A stretch of 64,000 nt of DNA from Lottia gigantea (GCF_000327385.1 NW_008709463.1:2035018-2099017), one strand, 5' to 3'; positions 36,701 through 47,755 are shown, counted from the stretch's first letter. Notes: generated by a model not told the origin, from the sequence alone. A program made the numbers and translations.

Positions 36701-39700
36701 GCGATATGAAGTAGATAACAGGAAAAAAAGAGAATATAAATATAGGAGACATCAAGTGGTTTGGGACTTCCCCAATCTAAACTACAGGAGGTACCGAATG
36801 GTTCATAAGTATAAGAACTCCAACCAAATAAAGGCGGTGCTGTCCAGGCTATAGTGTAGATCCAAACTCCCAATATAACTAAAACTGTGGCTCTCTTCGT
36901 CAGATGATAACCTGGATAAAAAAGAAAAGCGTTCTAATTAGACTGATTCATAGAAGAAATACACAGAAAACATAACGTAAATCTTCATCAAAAGAACGAT
37001 ACACTCAAACGCCACAATCAAAGAAAGAATTTTATCACTGCTTTTGATTGATTGGTATTCCACTGAACATTAAAAGAAAAAGAAAAAGAAAAAGAAAAGG
37101 CACTAGACGCTACATGAAGAAATGCTTTTTAATAAGATTGTAAAATAAACTAAAAGAAATGTGACTGCATACTTACTTAGATGCGGTTTACACACTGCTA
37201 TATATCTGTATAAACTGATAGGGATAGTGGTATTCAGAGAGGCTTGAGCAAAGGTGAAACACCAAAATCCTTGAATAACACAAACATAGTCAGAAAACAG
37301 ATATCTCCCAGCATAATTAGAAGCAGTTGTTAGTGGATATCCCAGGATAGATATACCCAAATCTGAGGCGGCCATATTTAACAGCAATAGATTGTGCGGA
37401 CTTTTCTTTAGTGTTTTATCTGTTAAAATAAGTATAACCACCAAACTGTTACCAATAGTAGCTGTTACTCCTATTAAAAAAACCAATATAAGTTCTCATA
37501 ACATGATATCGGAAATTGTATATGCGAGTGGGCGGAGCTTAATCGTGATATAACTAGTTTACATCGAAGTTATCTCGTATTTTAAGAAGATCAAATCCGA
37601 TATATTAGAATTTTGTCAATCTATTATTTATTTCATAATGGAATCCAACCGGGATTCTTTTGCAAGACATCGCAGGTACATCGGGGGCAATGGGCGACAT
37701 GTTCGTTTCCATATGGCGAGTAGTTTCCCCTAATTGTTTGTTGAATTTGTGCTCCGTGCACCTATAATAACAATGACACGAGTACCATTTGTTTGACCAA
37801 TCGTATCTTAGTCTCAGAAACATAATTTTTTTCAGCTCAGCTAATAAGTAAAAGTGTTCACAGCTTATGGTCGAAAATAACGACTCTTGAGACCCTGCCA
37901 TATATAGAAAATAAAATCAAGTTAACTTTCTAGTTTGAGGTTTGTTTTGGTTTTGTTTTGTTTTTTGTTTTGTTTTTTTGAACGAATTATTTCTGGTACT
38001 GTATATGTATGTATATACATATGTATGATTTCAAAACCTGAATCAAAACCCAAAATGGCGAACTTGTCCCTTTAAGAAATAATATCAGTTTAAATCAGAT
38101 CTTTTCAATCAATATAAGATGTCAGGAGAATATCTATGGCTAAATCTTTTTTATATAATGAAGCTTATTATCGACTTAATCATATCAAAATTAATTCTTT
38201 TTAAAGTCGAAACACATCTGTTTTTAGATTTATTTTTCTTCTATAAAATACATTTTTCATCTCATAAAACCCACCTTTGCGTGGTACAGTGTACAGATTG
38301 TTTGTCTCTGGTTTGATTTATTTATTTTCGTCGAAGAAAATACCCTGTTCCCGTGTTCAGTAAATATTTTCCTTACTATGTGTGAGGAATTCGGGAATTT
38401 TCATTGTTATCCTTTGAAATTTATTACCAGCCCACTTAACAGTTTTTTTGATTGCTTATAACTTTTGATATTATTGGGTAATTTTCGATTAAAAACAATT
38501 AAAGTAGTGGCTCAACTAAATGAGTGTAGCCCGTAGACCGGGTAATTGTCATGTCTCAGGGCCCTCAAAGGTAGTCATAGTCCGACACATTTGCCTCTAT
38601 TCTAGCCTCTGATAGCTATTTAAACAGATGTCGGCTACTGCAGCCGACGACTGTCAAAATATCCATCAGAGGCTGGAATAGAGAAAGATGTTTCGGTCTA
38701 AGGTAGTCATTGCTGACATGGGTCTCATTTTCTTAAATAAGGATATGATATTGCCCTTGGTAGGGCCCCAGCATAAGTTTGAAACATTTTATATTGTATG
38801 TTAACCTTTTAGAATTTTGTATATTTTTTTCCTAGGGAATCGGACCCTAGACCCAAACATATTTATCTATTTCAGCCTCTGATAGCTATTTGGACAGATG
38901 TCGACTACTGTCAAAATATCCTTCAGAGGCTTGAATGGAGGCAGCTCGTTCGACCCGTGGGCTTAGTTCAACTAGTCCCTCTGGTAGTTGAGCCACTAGA
39001 TTTAAGGAATAATGACAGGTGTAGTAACCTGAAGATAACGAAACGAACCAAAACATATAGATCTGTATTTTAATTAGATTGATTGAAGACGTAGAGGATC
39101 CCCCATTGATAAGAACTTGTCAATTAGATATAAGATGTAGGTTATATATCACAATTTCGAAGGTCGTCAGCAAGTTTCCACTTCTAACCTTTATTCCCGC
39201 CATTAAGTTTCCATTACTCCGGACTTAGTTACACAAATCAGGTGGACATTAAAAGTTGCTTGACAGTAAAGGTATAAAAGTCGAAAGTCTATACACTTCG
39301 ATACCGAATTAGATTGTTTACTGTTAGGTGATTTGGTGCTGTAGGTTCGAATTCCCCTCAGGGTAAGAATTTCTGAGGCCTCATTCAGTGTTTCGTCCGC
39401 TATTCTCCTTATTTGTAACATGATTAGTATTATTATATAATGGGGGATTACAATTTCCTAATTTAGACTGACGAAGCTGTCAACTATTGATTACATCAAT
39501 ACGTGTCCAATAAGCCTATTATAGTTTCCAACTAATGAAACATCAAGGTTTTATCATGTATCAAGTTATGATGCTTGTCAATGAAAAATAGAAGGGAGAA
39601 AATGTGTGAAATTTCTTAACTCGATTTTCCTGACCCGAGACATTGCAAAATAAACATGTTTTCAAATGATTTCCGTATTTGACTGTCTTCGTGGACTTAG

Positions 39701-40273
39701 TAACTAAGTAAGACGAAAATAGTCATAGTTGTGAAGCCTGAAAATTTTATCGATTTACGTATGGTTACTATTTCTGGCCAGAATTTAAGTCTATTTCCTG
39801 CTCATGCGATTGGAAGCCAAAGTCGGCCTGGGTCGGTTTAAGTCCTGGAGCTACGGGACTTGGTTACATCTGGAGAAAAAATACAGGATGTAAAACTCCC
39901 ATTTCATTGTTGCGTGTAAGTCAATATAAAAGGATAATGAAGTTATTGAATGACGGCAGTGTAATCCTCAGTCCATTTTCAGATTAGCTAACAGCATGAG
40001 TTATAGACATCAATTATAATAGATTTATAAATCTTGTTTTGATAGTCTTGAACTTTATTTTGACCCCTTATGAGTTCTGTTTTTGTATATTGATGTTTTC
40101 AGTCTAATTGAATGTAGTTTTACGATATAATTTTAAAGTATCTCATAAGTCGTTCTTTTTATAATGTTGTTATTATTTTAATATTTTTATACTCCGTATA
40201 CATGGGCGGTGAGACTTAAATAAATAAATTTTTAACATTATTATTATTTTTATCATCATCATCATCATCATCA

Positions 40274-40310
<37 letters not shown>

Positions 40311-40501
40311 TATTATTCCAATCATCAGCATCATTATTATTATTTTTAACATCATCATCATCATCATCATCATCAATATTATTATTATTATTATTACTAT
40401 TATTATTCCAATCATCAGCATCATTATTATTATTTTTTATCATCATTATTATTATTATTGTTTTTATCATTATTATTATCTTTATTATTATTATTTTTAT
40501 T

Positions 40502-40532
<31 letters not shown>

Positions 40533-41343
40533 ATTTCATAATTATTTTTAAATAAGCTCCCATTTATTTGAAATATCAAGGTAATTATAGTAATAGTTAA
40601 AACTGAATGTTATAATAAAAACAACAATTCATGAACTAATTTAAATTATTGTTATGGTAAAAAAAGGATATATCGGATGATATTGTCGGAAATGTTCATT
40701 AAGCAATAATTACTCCCTCTGCTGACAAATTAGAATAGGATACACACGTGTATTCGATCATTATTCATTTTAATATATAATTCGGCTTAAACCAGCTACA
40801 GGGGGACAAAGAAGGACAAATTGATTGCCCCTTTGAAAAAATTCGGCCAATCGACTAATTGCATTAACTCAAATTAGGATCCCACCCCATTGCCCCTCCG
40901 GATATATTACTTATTATATTTCTATTTAGACGAAACAGTTTAAATACGGAGAGAGACCACATCAAATTGGTGGTTTTCTATAGTAAGGATATTATCCTCA
41001 TGAAACCAATGGCAAACAATGCGCCATTACCAAGCCAGATCTATGCCAATAAGCATTTTGTTATTCCAGCTATGTAAAATCATGATTAGTAACGATTTTT
41101 GCCTTATCGAACGACCATATGCGTCAGCCGTGTAAGTCCCCCGGACTGAATGACTGACAAATTATTCTTCCCTTCCTTGACAAGGATAAGAGCCAAATAT
41201 CATGAAGAAAACTTACCGATAAGTGTCAGATAAATAGCTGTTGAAAAATAACCCCAGGTTCCTAAACTTCTTATTCTACCATCTAATATCATCTCTTCGT
41301 ACTTTGATAAAGTACTGTTTAAACTTTCAGAAAGTAAATCCAT
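33795..41343 (-). CDS. tetraopsin A (peropsin/neuropsin-like), five exons
   Basis: Exons on the minus strand: 41217-41343, 37177-37470, 36568-36911, 34588-34874 and 33795-33915, all with GT-AG introns of phases 1, 1, 0 and 2. They give 390 residues. The protein is a seven-helix opsin. It has Gly49-Asn50 in TM1, NMAASDLGISILGYP in TM2, and a Cys106-Cys183 disulfide pair. EPFGTSCSLDW in extracellular loop 2 carries Glu177, which aligns with the tetraopsin counterion. WAPYTFVC is in TM6, and FAKLASMLNPFIY supplies the retinal-binding Lys297 and NPxxY. Gln109 sits at the vertebrate Glu113 position. The TM3 motif is YRY instead of D/ERY. Peropsin-like features are DLG.S..GYP and the FAK context; EPFGTSC.LDW is also neuropsin-like. 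Role: light-sensing GPCR or photoisomerase; the G protein is unknown. The last exon is supported by its match to opsin B. Subclade is uncertain. Confidence 0.9.
34880..36560. other. opsin A intron 3
   Basis: The intron between exons 3 and 4. It contains a decayed palindrome near 34955-35095 (CAGAAAT..TATATCCATATAT arms), T-rich tracts, and a block at 35637-35825 with the GGAAGCGTATTAGGGCCATTC end. That end is shared with an element in opsin B intron 4. The intron segment next to exon 3 (about 36480-36567) is still alignable with the same place in opsin B. Confidence 0.7.
35637..35825. mobile_element. partial GAAGCGTATTAGGG-end MITE with internal 22-bp repeats
   Basis: The end CGGAAGCGTATTAGGGCCAT is followed by a T run and about six copies of a 22-bp unit (TTCAAGTTAGTATGTTGAAT). 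The opposite end is missing. The complete relative is at 57604-57712, where the same unit is present in reduced number between two inverted ends. Confidence 0.65.
37770..38071. mobile_element. TTAA-flanked MITE (AGGGACA family), left end decayed
   Basis: The right end reads GGCGAACTTGTCCCT followed by TTAA (38072-38075). The interior matches the 44738 copy (GACCAATCGTATCTTAGTCTC, CAGCTCAGCTAATAAGTAAA). The left end lacks a clear AGGGACA and is placed approximately. Confidence 0.55.
38505..38998. mobile_element. foldback element with TAGTGGCTCAACTA ends
   Basis: 494 bp between the inverted ends TAGTGGCTCAACTA and its reverse complement. The interior carries the same ~80-bp block twice (GCCTCTGATAGCTATTT, GACAGATGTCG, then CAGAGGCT), each itself partly palindromic. 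It lies in opsin A intron 1 and has no coding capacity. Confidence 0.7.
40235..40540. repeat. compound ATT/ATC triplet microsatellite
   Basis: About 300 bp of ATT and ATC runs. A 100-bp segment including TTCCAATCATCAGCATC is present twice (about 40315 and 40407), so part of the microsatellite was segmentally duplicated. Long frames across it on the minus strand are artefacts. Confidence 0.95.
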
Positions 41344-41448
41344 GGTTGAAATTGCTGGTTAGTCCATGTCACAGATGTAATTCTTCCATATTTTAAATTT
41401 ACATAAATAATAAACTATGTAACATAGTACCTTGATTGTTTAAATAGA

Positions 41449-41636
41449 GGCTCAATACCACCGTTAAAATAGTTCACAATACATCAATTGTAGAGCAATC
41501 TAGACAAATACCACTGTTAAAATAGTGCTTAATACATCAATTGTAGAGTGCTCAATACATCAATTGTAGAGCGAGATAGAAATTCCACTGTTAAAATAGT
41601 GCGCAATAATCAATTGTAGAGCGATGCAGAAATATT
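41449..41636. repeat. 51-bp minisatellite fragment upstream of opsin A
   Basis: About four partial units of the 51-bp family (AATACATCAATTGTAGAGC, ATACCACTGTTAAAATAG), one truncated internally. The array starts about 105 bp upstream of the opsin A start codon, so it lies in its 5' UTR or promoter-proximal region. It is in the same orientation as the 12.7-kb array. Confidence 0.88.
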
Positions 41637-42094
41637 AAAAAAAATATTCTGAAATTTCTGAAATCTTACTGAATGTTTTAAATGTCATCTCCTTTAACGT
41701 AAGACACATAAAGCTAGTCTCCGTCAACGCTAGAACAATAACCAACTACTGAGTCAATGATATTGAACCAGTATGGTGTCTACTATTAAGGAAACGAGAT
41801 GAGATATAAATAAAAACAGTGGCTGTGATCTATGAATCAATGGCTTTGAACTGCCACTCTTACTTTTACTGTATACTATCCTCGATCTAAAACCACCGTA
41901 CATAACGGAGCTGGTCAGAGACGTCTGTAAAAAATCCCTATGGTGTTCAGATGTCGCTCGCAGTTTCTCCACAGTGATTCCAATCGATTAAAACAGCCAT
42001 ACACACTGTGCCAGATAGACTACGGTTGATAGTTAGTATTCTCTAACGGTTTTTGGGGTAGACTATGTCACTGAAACTGTACCAGCTATTTACA

Positions 42095-42640
42095 TTTAAA
42101 GGTTTTCTATGAACAAATGATGACGATTTGTAGTGTTAAACAATGCATCATATTCCACTACATAGTAGATTGCATTGAACTCATCATTTATGTTAGGCTT
42201 TTGCAACTATTCTAGCAAAAATATCCCGTCTCTACTTGTCAAGTAAGCTGTAGGCTCAGTTCGGTCACTCCTGTAGCTATACAATGTTCGAATTGTAGTG
42301 ATACTCATTGTACCATATTATACTACAGGGTAGATAGGTAGGCTAATGCTACTGCCCTTGCAAGATTTCCCTCATCGCAAACTTCATTGAGTTACTCGTC
42401 TCACAAGTCCAATTATAGGTGCAGAAGAGTAGGACCTAACACTCCATTCAGGTCAGTTCAATATCTTAACCGTGTATGTTCGTATTGTAGTGATACACTA
42501 TGAACCATATTTTTTATGCTACATAGTAGATGGCAATGCATCCACCACTCATGGTAGGCCAATGTCACTGTCACAAGCAGTTCCACTACAGGTGCTTTAC
42601 GGGAATGTGGTCGTCATGACCTAGCTTTATACTATATGGC
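42095..42640. repeat. diverged tandem SINE-like units
   Basis: Two to three diverged ~190-bp units contain TTGTAGTGATAC, TACATAGTAGAT.GCA, then SINE-body words such as AAGATTTCCCTCATCGCA and GTAGGACCTAACACTCCATT. A further unit continues after the LINE insertion (44235-44490), so the LINE appears to have landed inside this array. Confidence 0.55.
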
Positions 42641-42709
42641 GTCATGTGTGAAGTATTGGATTCAAATGCCTAATAACAGATACCCTAAGCAAGTTTAAAA
42701 ATTGTCACT

Positions 42710-44225
42710 CAATTTTGATTTTGTTGGCAGGGTAACCTGGGCTACGAAAGTGAGACTGATTTTGTGTTCAATGGGTTTTATCAAGAAAGTATTGGCAACA
42801 CCAAACTATTCATCAACACCCTTAAACTGCGTCTTACTGATGTTAATTTGCAAGAATGGTCGTCGAAATTGCATAACAGTGAGAGCTTACGAATATATTC
42901 AATGTTTAACATTAATATATGTCAAGAATCTTACCTGTCAATGAATATCTCATTTCATATAAAACAAAACATTGCAAAATTAAGACTAAATCTTTTTTCT
43001 GTTGGATGTGTTCTATTTAAAAGGAAAATTGTAAGTAGTCCTCGTTGTCCATTATGTTATTATTTGTCAGAAAATATTTTTCATTTTGTATTAACTTGTC
43101 CTCGTTATAGTGTTATAAGAAACGGACTTCTCCCAGAATACTTTGTTTCCGCTGCTACTTATATGAAATTTAGACAGTTGTGTTCAATTAAATATGTGGA
43201 TGTTATTAGGGCAATTTCTAGATATTTAGATCAGGCGACATCAATCCGAAAAGGTTCTTTATAGTACTATATGAACATCAATCATTTTGAAAAGTAGATA
43301 GAAATATGTTGTTAATCGCTTTTCATTATTTATTTATGAACATGTACTAATGTGCTCTAATTAAATTGTACATATACAGTGGTGCAACCTATTTTCGTGG
43401 ATATAAGGATTCAACACCGAATTTCGTCAAAGTTAAAAAAAAACGATTTTTTTAAGTCTTAGATGTTTCATCAGATTTTCTGCAAAATAATTAAAATTGG
43501 TTTATTTCGATTTTCTGTATGAATCCTTCACTTTGAACCATATTTCATGAGCAACCAACTCGGCATCGGCTGCAGAATGCGTCACCTATTTTCGTGTACA
43601 CTGTTTGATCTATAAATAAGTCGAGAAAAACACGTTGTATGGACACCGGGTTGTATAATTAACTTCTCTTAGTATTTATCTTTAATATCAATTCATTATA
43701 ACTAGTGACAATTCCTTCAAAGAACCACGATTTAAAAAAAAAATAGTGACTAACAAAATAAGATACGTAGCGTGATTTATTGCTAAAAGTCACTGAAACA
43801 ACATAAAAATATGGTCCACTTTGTGTTCCATAGAATTTTTCTGCTGACACGGAATCCGCTAGTTGATCACGTGACTTCATTCGTTGGACTACATTCTAGC
43901 AAACGACACTTGGAATTCCGATTACCGCTTGGGATTATAAGGAAATTCGGCCGATAAAAAATGGTGACGTTTGGTGATAACTGAAATCCTCCATTTTGTA
44001 TTTGTACTACTGGATTCATTCTACTAGCTGATATTGTAGAGATAACCCATGTTTATCAAATGCGGAGGTCGCGCAAGGTCGCTCATGTAAATTATTAAAC
44101 ATTTCCGGAAATCCACGAAAAGTAGGTTACCACGTAATTAGGTTACTTGACTGTATGTACAAATGTTTGTATTATGTTTGTATCTTTGGGCCCTGGCCTT
44201 AATTCTGCAATAAACTAATATTATT
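42710..44225 (+). mobile_element. 5'-truncated LINE, C-terminal ORF and 3' UTR
   Basis: The frame 42764-43264 encodes the C-terminal part of a LINE ORF2: YLSMNISFHIKQNIAKLRLN and a Cys/His knuckle SPRCPLCYYLSENIFHFVLT followed by CPRY. This is the same kind of module as at 29706. The frame ends at TAG (43262-43264). The 3' UTR is split by a TA-flanked element (43377-44153) and ends near GCAATAAACTAATATTATTC. The flanking words TTTAAAAATTGTCACT (about 42694) and TTTAAAAAAATGTCACT (about 44226) look like an imperfect target duplication. There is no RT core. Confidence 0.75.
43377..44153. mobile_element. mariner-like nonautonomous element inside LINE
   Basis: 777 bp flanked by TA on both sides. 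The left end reads CAGTGGTGCAACCTATTTTC and continues GTGGAT. The right end, inverted, begins CAGTCAAGTAACC and includes CTACTTTTCGTGGAT. CAGT ends with TA targets are typical of Tc1/mariner elements. The right arm carries an extra ~20 bp that looks like a partial duplication of the terminal repeat. A 73-codon frame inside (43659-43880, minus) has no transposase features. Confidence 0.75.
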
Positions 44226-44234
44226 CTTTAAAAA

Positions 44235-44490
44235 AATGTCACTGTCCTGGCAACATTTCTCCAGTTCATTAGCCCCATAAGTTAGGACGTAAAACTCCAT
44301 TCAGCTCAGTCCAGTCACTCCTGACCGTATTTCTCCAAATTGTAGTGATACACAATGAACCTTAGAAGATGTCATTGACCCCGTCACACATAGTTATACA
44401 ATCGTGCCATATATATCATTATTGTAGATGGCAATATTGTTTGATTAGTCGATGTCACTCTCAGCTTTACAGCATTTTTCCATCAGACTA
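44235..44490. repeat. continuation of SINE-like array after the LINE
   Basis: Begins GTCACTGTCCTGGCAACATT and contains AGGACGTAAAACTCCATTCA and TTGTAGTGATACACAATGAA. These words match the units at 42095-42640 and the SINE body at 20330 and 57105. Confidence 0.55.
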
Positions 44491-44737
44491 TGTACCAATT
44501 TACACGGTATATATTTAGATCTTTATATTATCGTGAACTAGAATTGATAAAATAATCTTTAAGCGACATTTTACGGGTTGAGTTCAAATCACATTAAACA
44601 ACGGTATACTTCTCATTAGTTTTATTGTACACAACGTTTCAACAAATTTTCATTGTTATCATCAGCTGAAAAAATAATGATGCATTTTGAAAATAGAACT
44701 GTTTTTGAAGAATTTAAACCAAATGAAGCTGATTTAA

Positions 44738-45062
44738 AGGGACAGATTTTTTTTTACCAATCAGACTTTAGTCTCAAAAGCAGGTATTTTTTTTGCTAAG
44801 CCAATCAGTAATAGTGTTCACATCCCATTCCATTTAAGCCTTCTAATCTATGTATGTTTAGAATTATCCGCGTTTGAAAGTTAAAAAGACGAGTCGTCTC
44901 AGACGAGTCATCTTTTTCTTAAACACCGCCATGTATAGATAATACATCTATCGATATTTTTGTGGGAATTATGCGATTTTCGTACATTTCTACTACTTCT
45001 GAAGACTATTTACATCTATTCAAGACTCAAATCAACTCCCAAAAAATGGCGAACTTGTCCCT
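44738..45062. mobile_element. TTAA-flanked MITE (AGGGACA family), intact ends
   Basis: 325 bp starting AGGGACAGATTTTTTTT and ending AATGGCGAACTTGTCCCT. Both flanks are TTAA (44734-44737 and 45063-45066), as for piggyBac-type insertion. The interior has GACTCGTCT-type complementary words near the centre. Relatives lie at 11551, 21135-21305 and 37770-38071. There is no coding capacity. Confidence 0.78.
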
Positions 45063-45715
45063 TTAAAGACTTCTCCTTCTACTGATATTAATGGATAAAT
45101 AAATGACAATATTATTACCAGTATTAACAAAACAAACTTATATTGATGAACATGAACATGAAGTATTTTGTCACAATCCCGGATTTTATGAAGCTGACAC
45201 ACACTTCCCTTTGACCGATATAATTACGAAGAGGCAGTATGATAATCAGAATATGTAAGGTTTCATTGTCAACTTCTTAGTTTCCATATTAATGGAATCA
45301 CTAGCCCCGAGGCACTACTAAGTTACTATTTTAACTTGTAATTTCTTCAAGTTGAATGCGTGCTCTTATACACCCACATTTTCTGAAACGATCATTGCTT
45401 CAACGAGAACGAAGATTGTGTTCTCATCATACATAGCAATCTAGGGTGTATCTAGTAGCTTCCTCCCAGAAGGGGGAGACCTTGACCACTGGTCAGAATG
45501 GCTCACGTTGGACTCACTTCATGGTCCAGCCTTAAACAAGAAGAATTTTCTGTTTTAGAGTTCAAGAGATTAAAAATGATTATTTCCTTTTATCTTTGAG
45601 TTTTTTATAAAACATTTCCCTTTTTGTCTTCAATGTCATTGATGGAATAACGATATCCTCATTAACTTGACAAGATATTTCCAACCAATCTACTTTTTGT
45701 CTTGGTATTTCAGCA

Positions 45716-46006
45716 AACGAAACAACGTATGGTTCTTAAATGGAAATAACACACACAAGGTAGTTCACAACCCAACCATTTTGAATCACTAACCCAACCC
45801 AATAAGTCGAAATTCTGAAAATATTTCCACAAAGCCTCAAATCACATTCAACGTAGTTTTCTAAACCTTTCAATGTATTTGAAGACTTAGTTGAAATATC
45901 ATAATCTTTATCAATATTCGACTTATTAAGTCGAGGAAAAGATTCAAAATGGTTGTGTCATACGTTTGTGCTTCTTATTTCCATGTAAGAACCATACGTA
46001 TTTCCG
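45716..46006. mobile_element. foldback element with ACGTATGGTTCTTA arms
   Basis: The left arm ACGTATGGTTCTTAAATGGA and the right inverted arm ATGTAAGAACCATACGT enclose a further inverted pair (CAACCATTTTGAATC on the left, GATTCAAAATGGTTGTG on the right). TAAGTCGA words sit between. It has no coding capacity, and the target duplication is not resolved. Confidence 0.65.
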
Positions 46007-46639
46007 TTTGGGTATTTTAGTTAATCCATTATTTAACACCAGGTCTTAGTTGAAATCTGGTATTTTTAGACATTATGAGGAAGTTAAAGACACAAAGGAA
46101 CTCTTCTAGTTAGTTGTACTATTCAGTGTCAACTATTAAGGTAATAAATATTTTGTTAAATTTGTAAGTTTAAATCGATTTTCTATGAATGGAACATTAG
46201 TGCTTTTTAAAGATTTAATGGATTCCTTTAGGAAGTTAACTAGCCAATTATAGCGTTGATAGTAGGATATAAAGGCTGTGTTCACAATTTTCAATATAAA
46301 AAATATTGTAAATCACGTGAAAAGATTTCAATGAACTTACTTCATGGCAACAAAAAGAAGCAATAGATCGTTTATTGACTATGACTATGAAACAGCCAGT
46401 GTCTTTTAAGTATTATCAGAAGGGACGATTCTTTTGTCTTTCAATAAATTACATTTATTCTTTAGTATCTATTTTCTATTTCTATATGTCTTATACTATT
46501 TTGTTCAATAAATCTGCTACTATATTTGGCTAATTTGTTTGGTCAGGCATGAATTGATCTGCTTGTATCTCATGATTTTGTAGTAGTGGCGGGTGTCGCG
46601 CTCGAAGCAGATCATGCTTACCCTTCCGAAACACCTGGT

Positions 46640-47250
46640 GGTACTTCTCTTTGAAGGAGTCCACTGGTATGCAACTTTAACTCCGATTTTGCCATTCTTT
46701 GGACAAGATTTTTTATTGACGGAATTGTCTTGCTTGTACGGATTTTTATGACTGTACATATAGGATTCTAAATATGGAAATAGTTCATTTCCGGAGAATG
46801 AAATACAGTATTTGATGTGCACTTGATGTTTACGTACCACCTGTCGATATAAAATGAATATTTGATGTGTCATTGAATGACTTTACTGACATAGACCATT
46901 TCTATGGTACAAGGCTGAAACCATGTTATATAAGATAAGTTTATATTGAATTCAAGATGGCACAATCTTATCAAGTAATTAATGATCTTATTATAATGTT
47001 AATAAAAATCCGTACAAGTAAGACAGTTCCGGTGATCAAAATCTCGCCCAAAGTATGACTAATTCGAGAGTTAAAGTTGCATTACAAATCCGTTCAAGTA
47101 AGACAGTTCCATTGATCGAAATCTCGCCCAAAGTATGACAAATTCGAGGATAAAAGTTGCATTTAAAATTCGCACAAGCAAGACAATTCCGTCAATCATA
47201 ATTGCGTCCAAAGTTTGGCCAAATCGAAAAGAGAAGTACCATCAGGTGTT
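46640..47250. repeat. 80-bp tandem repeat with an inverted partner
   Basis: Three direct units of about 80 bp (47009-47250) share CAAGTAAGACAGTTCC, AAATCTCGCCCAAAGTATGA and GTTAAAGTTGCAT. An inverted single copy at 46640-46745 carries the same words and, like the last direct unit, is followed by AAGAGAAGTACCA.CAGGTGT. Open frames across the inverted copy (46520-46873, minus) come from this repeat. Confidence 0.7.
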
Positions 47251-47265
47251 TGAGAAAGCAATTAA

Positions 47266-47629
47266 AGATGGGTTTCCTTATTTTCATTTATGAAAATGGA
47301 AATGCTAATACTTATATGAATAGAAAGTAGAGGTGTTCTAATGACTTGGAAAAATACCAGTTGTCTCACATGCCCATAATCAATTCATATTTAGCTAAAT
47401 TAGAGGCAGCCGGCATAATTCGAGTGAGTGACCGATCAAGAAAGGTCAAAAAGTCTTTTTTTGTTTATCCAGACTGTATATACGTGGACATTTATGATTG
47501 TTCAATATCTCCTTATTATACGCAATAAGAACATAATGATATGATTAAAAATACATGATAATTCATTAGCAACACCAATTATTCTAATAGTTTACTTAAT
47601 TTGACACTAAAAAATAAGGAAACCCATCT
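47266..47629. mobile_element. TTAA-flanked MITE (AGATGGGTTTCC family), copy 2
   Basis: 364 bp with the ends AGATGGGTTTCCTTATTTTC and its inverse (AAATAAGGAAACCCATCT), and perfect TTAA on both sides (47262-47265 and 47630-47633). It is the best-preserved member of the family and defines it. Confidence 0.85.
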
Positions 47630-47755
47630 TTAATACATTTTGTCTTACTTATCTACAAGAGGTTTTATAACTCTAGTTCCACGAAGCAGATTAAAATAAG
47701 CATCAGTTTCATTCTATATCGTATGTTTATTATCTAATAACTGTACCATTTCAGA

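Larger units (their letters stand above)
37475..41215. other. opsin A intron 1
   Basis: A 3.7-kb intron holding a right half of the AGGGACA/TTAA element (to 38071), the foldback element at 38505-38998, a tRNA-like B-box word (GGTTCGAATTCC near 39348) and a long ATT/ATC triplet repeat (40235-40540). No coding exon is seen in it. Confidence 0.6.

Noticed and set aside
40173-40563. Two long minus-strand frames rich in Ile/Met or Asn/Asp
   Set aside because: They are translations of the ATT/ATC triplet microsatellite in opsin A intron 1.
46520-46873. A 117-codon minus-strand frame
   Set aside because: Much of it coincides with the inverted copy of the 80-bp repeat, and two frames are open in parallel. 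No family is recognisable.
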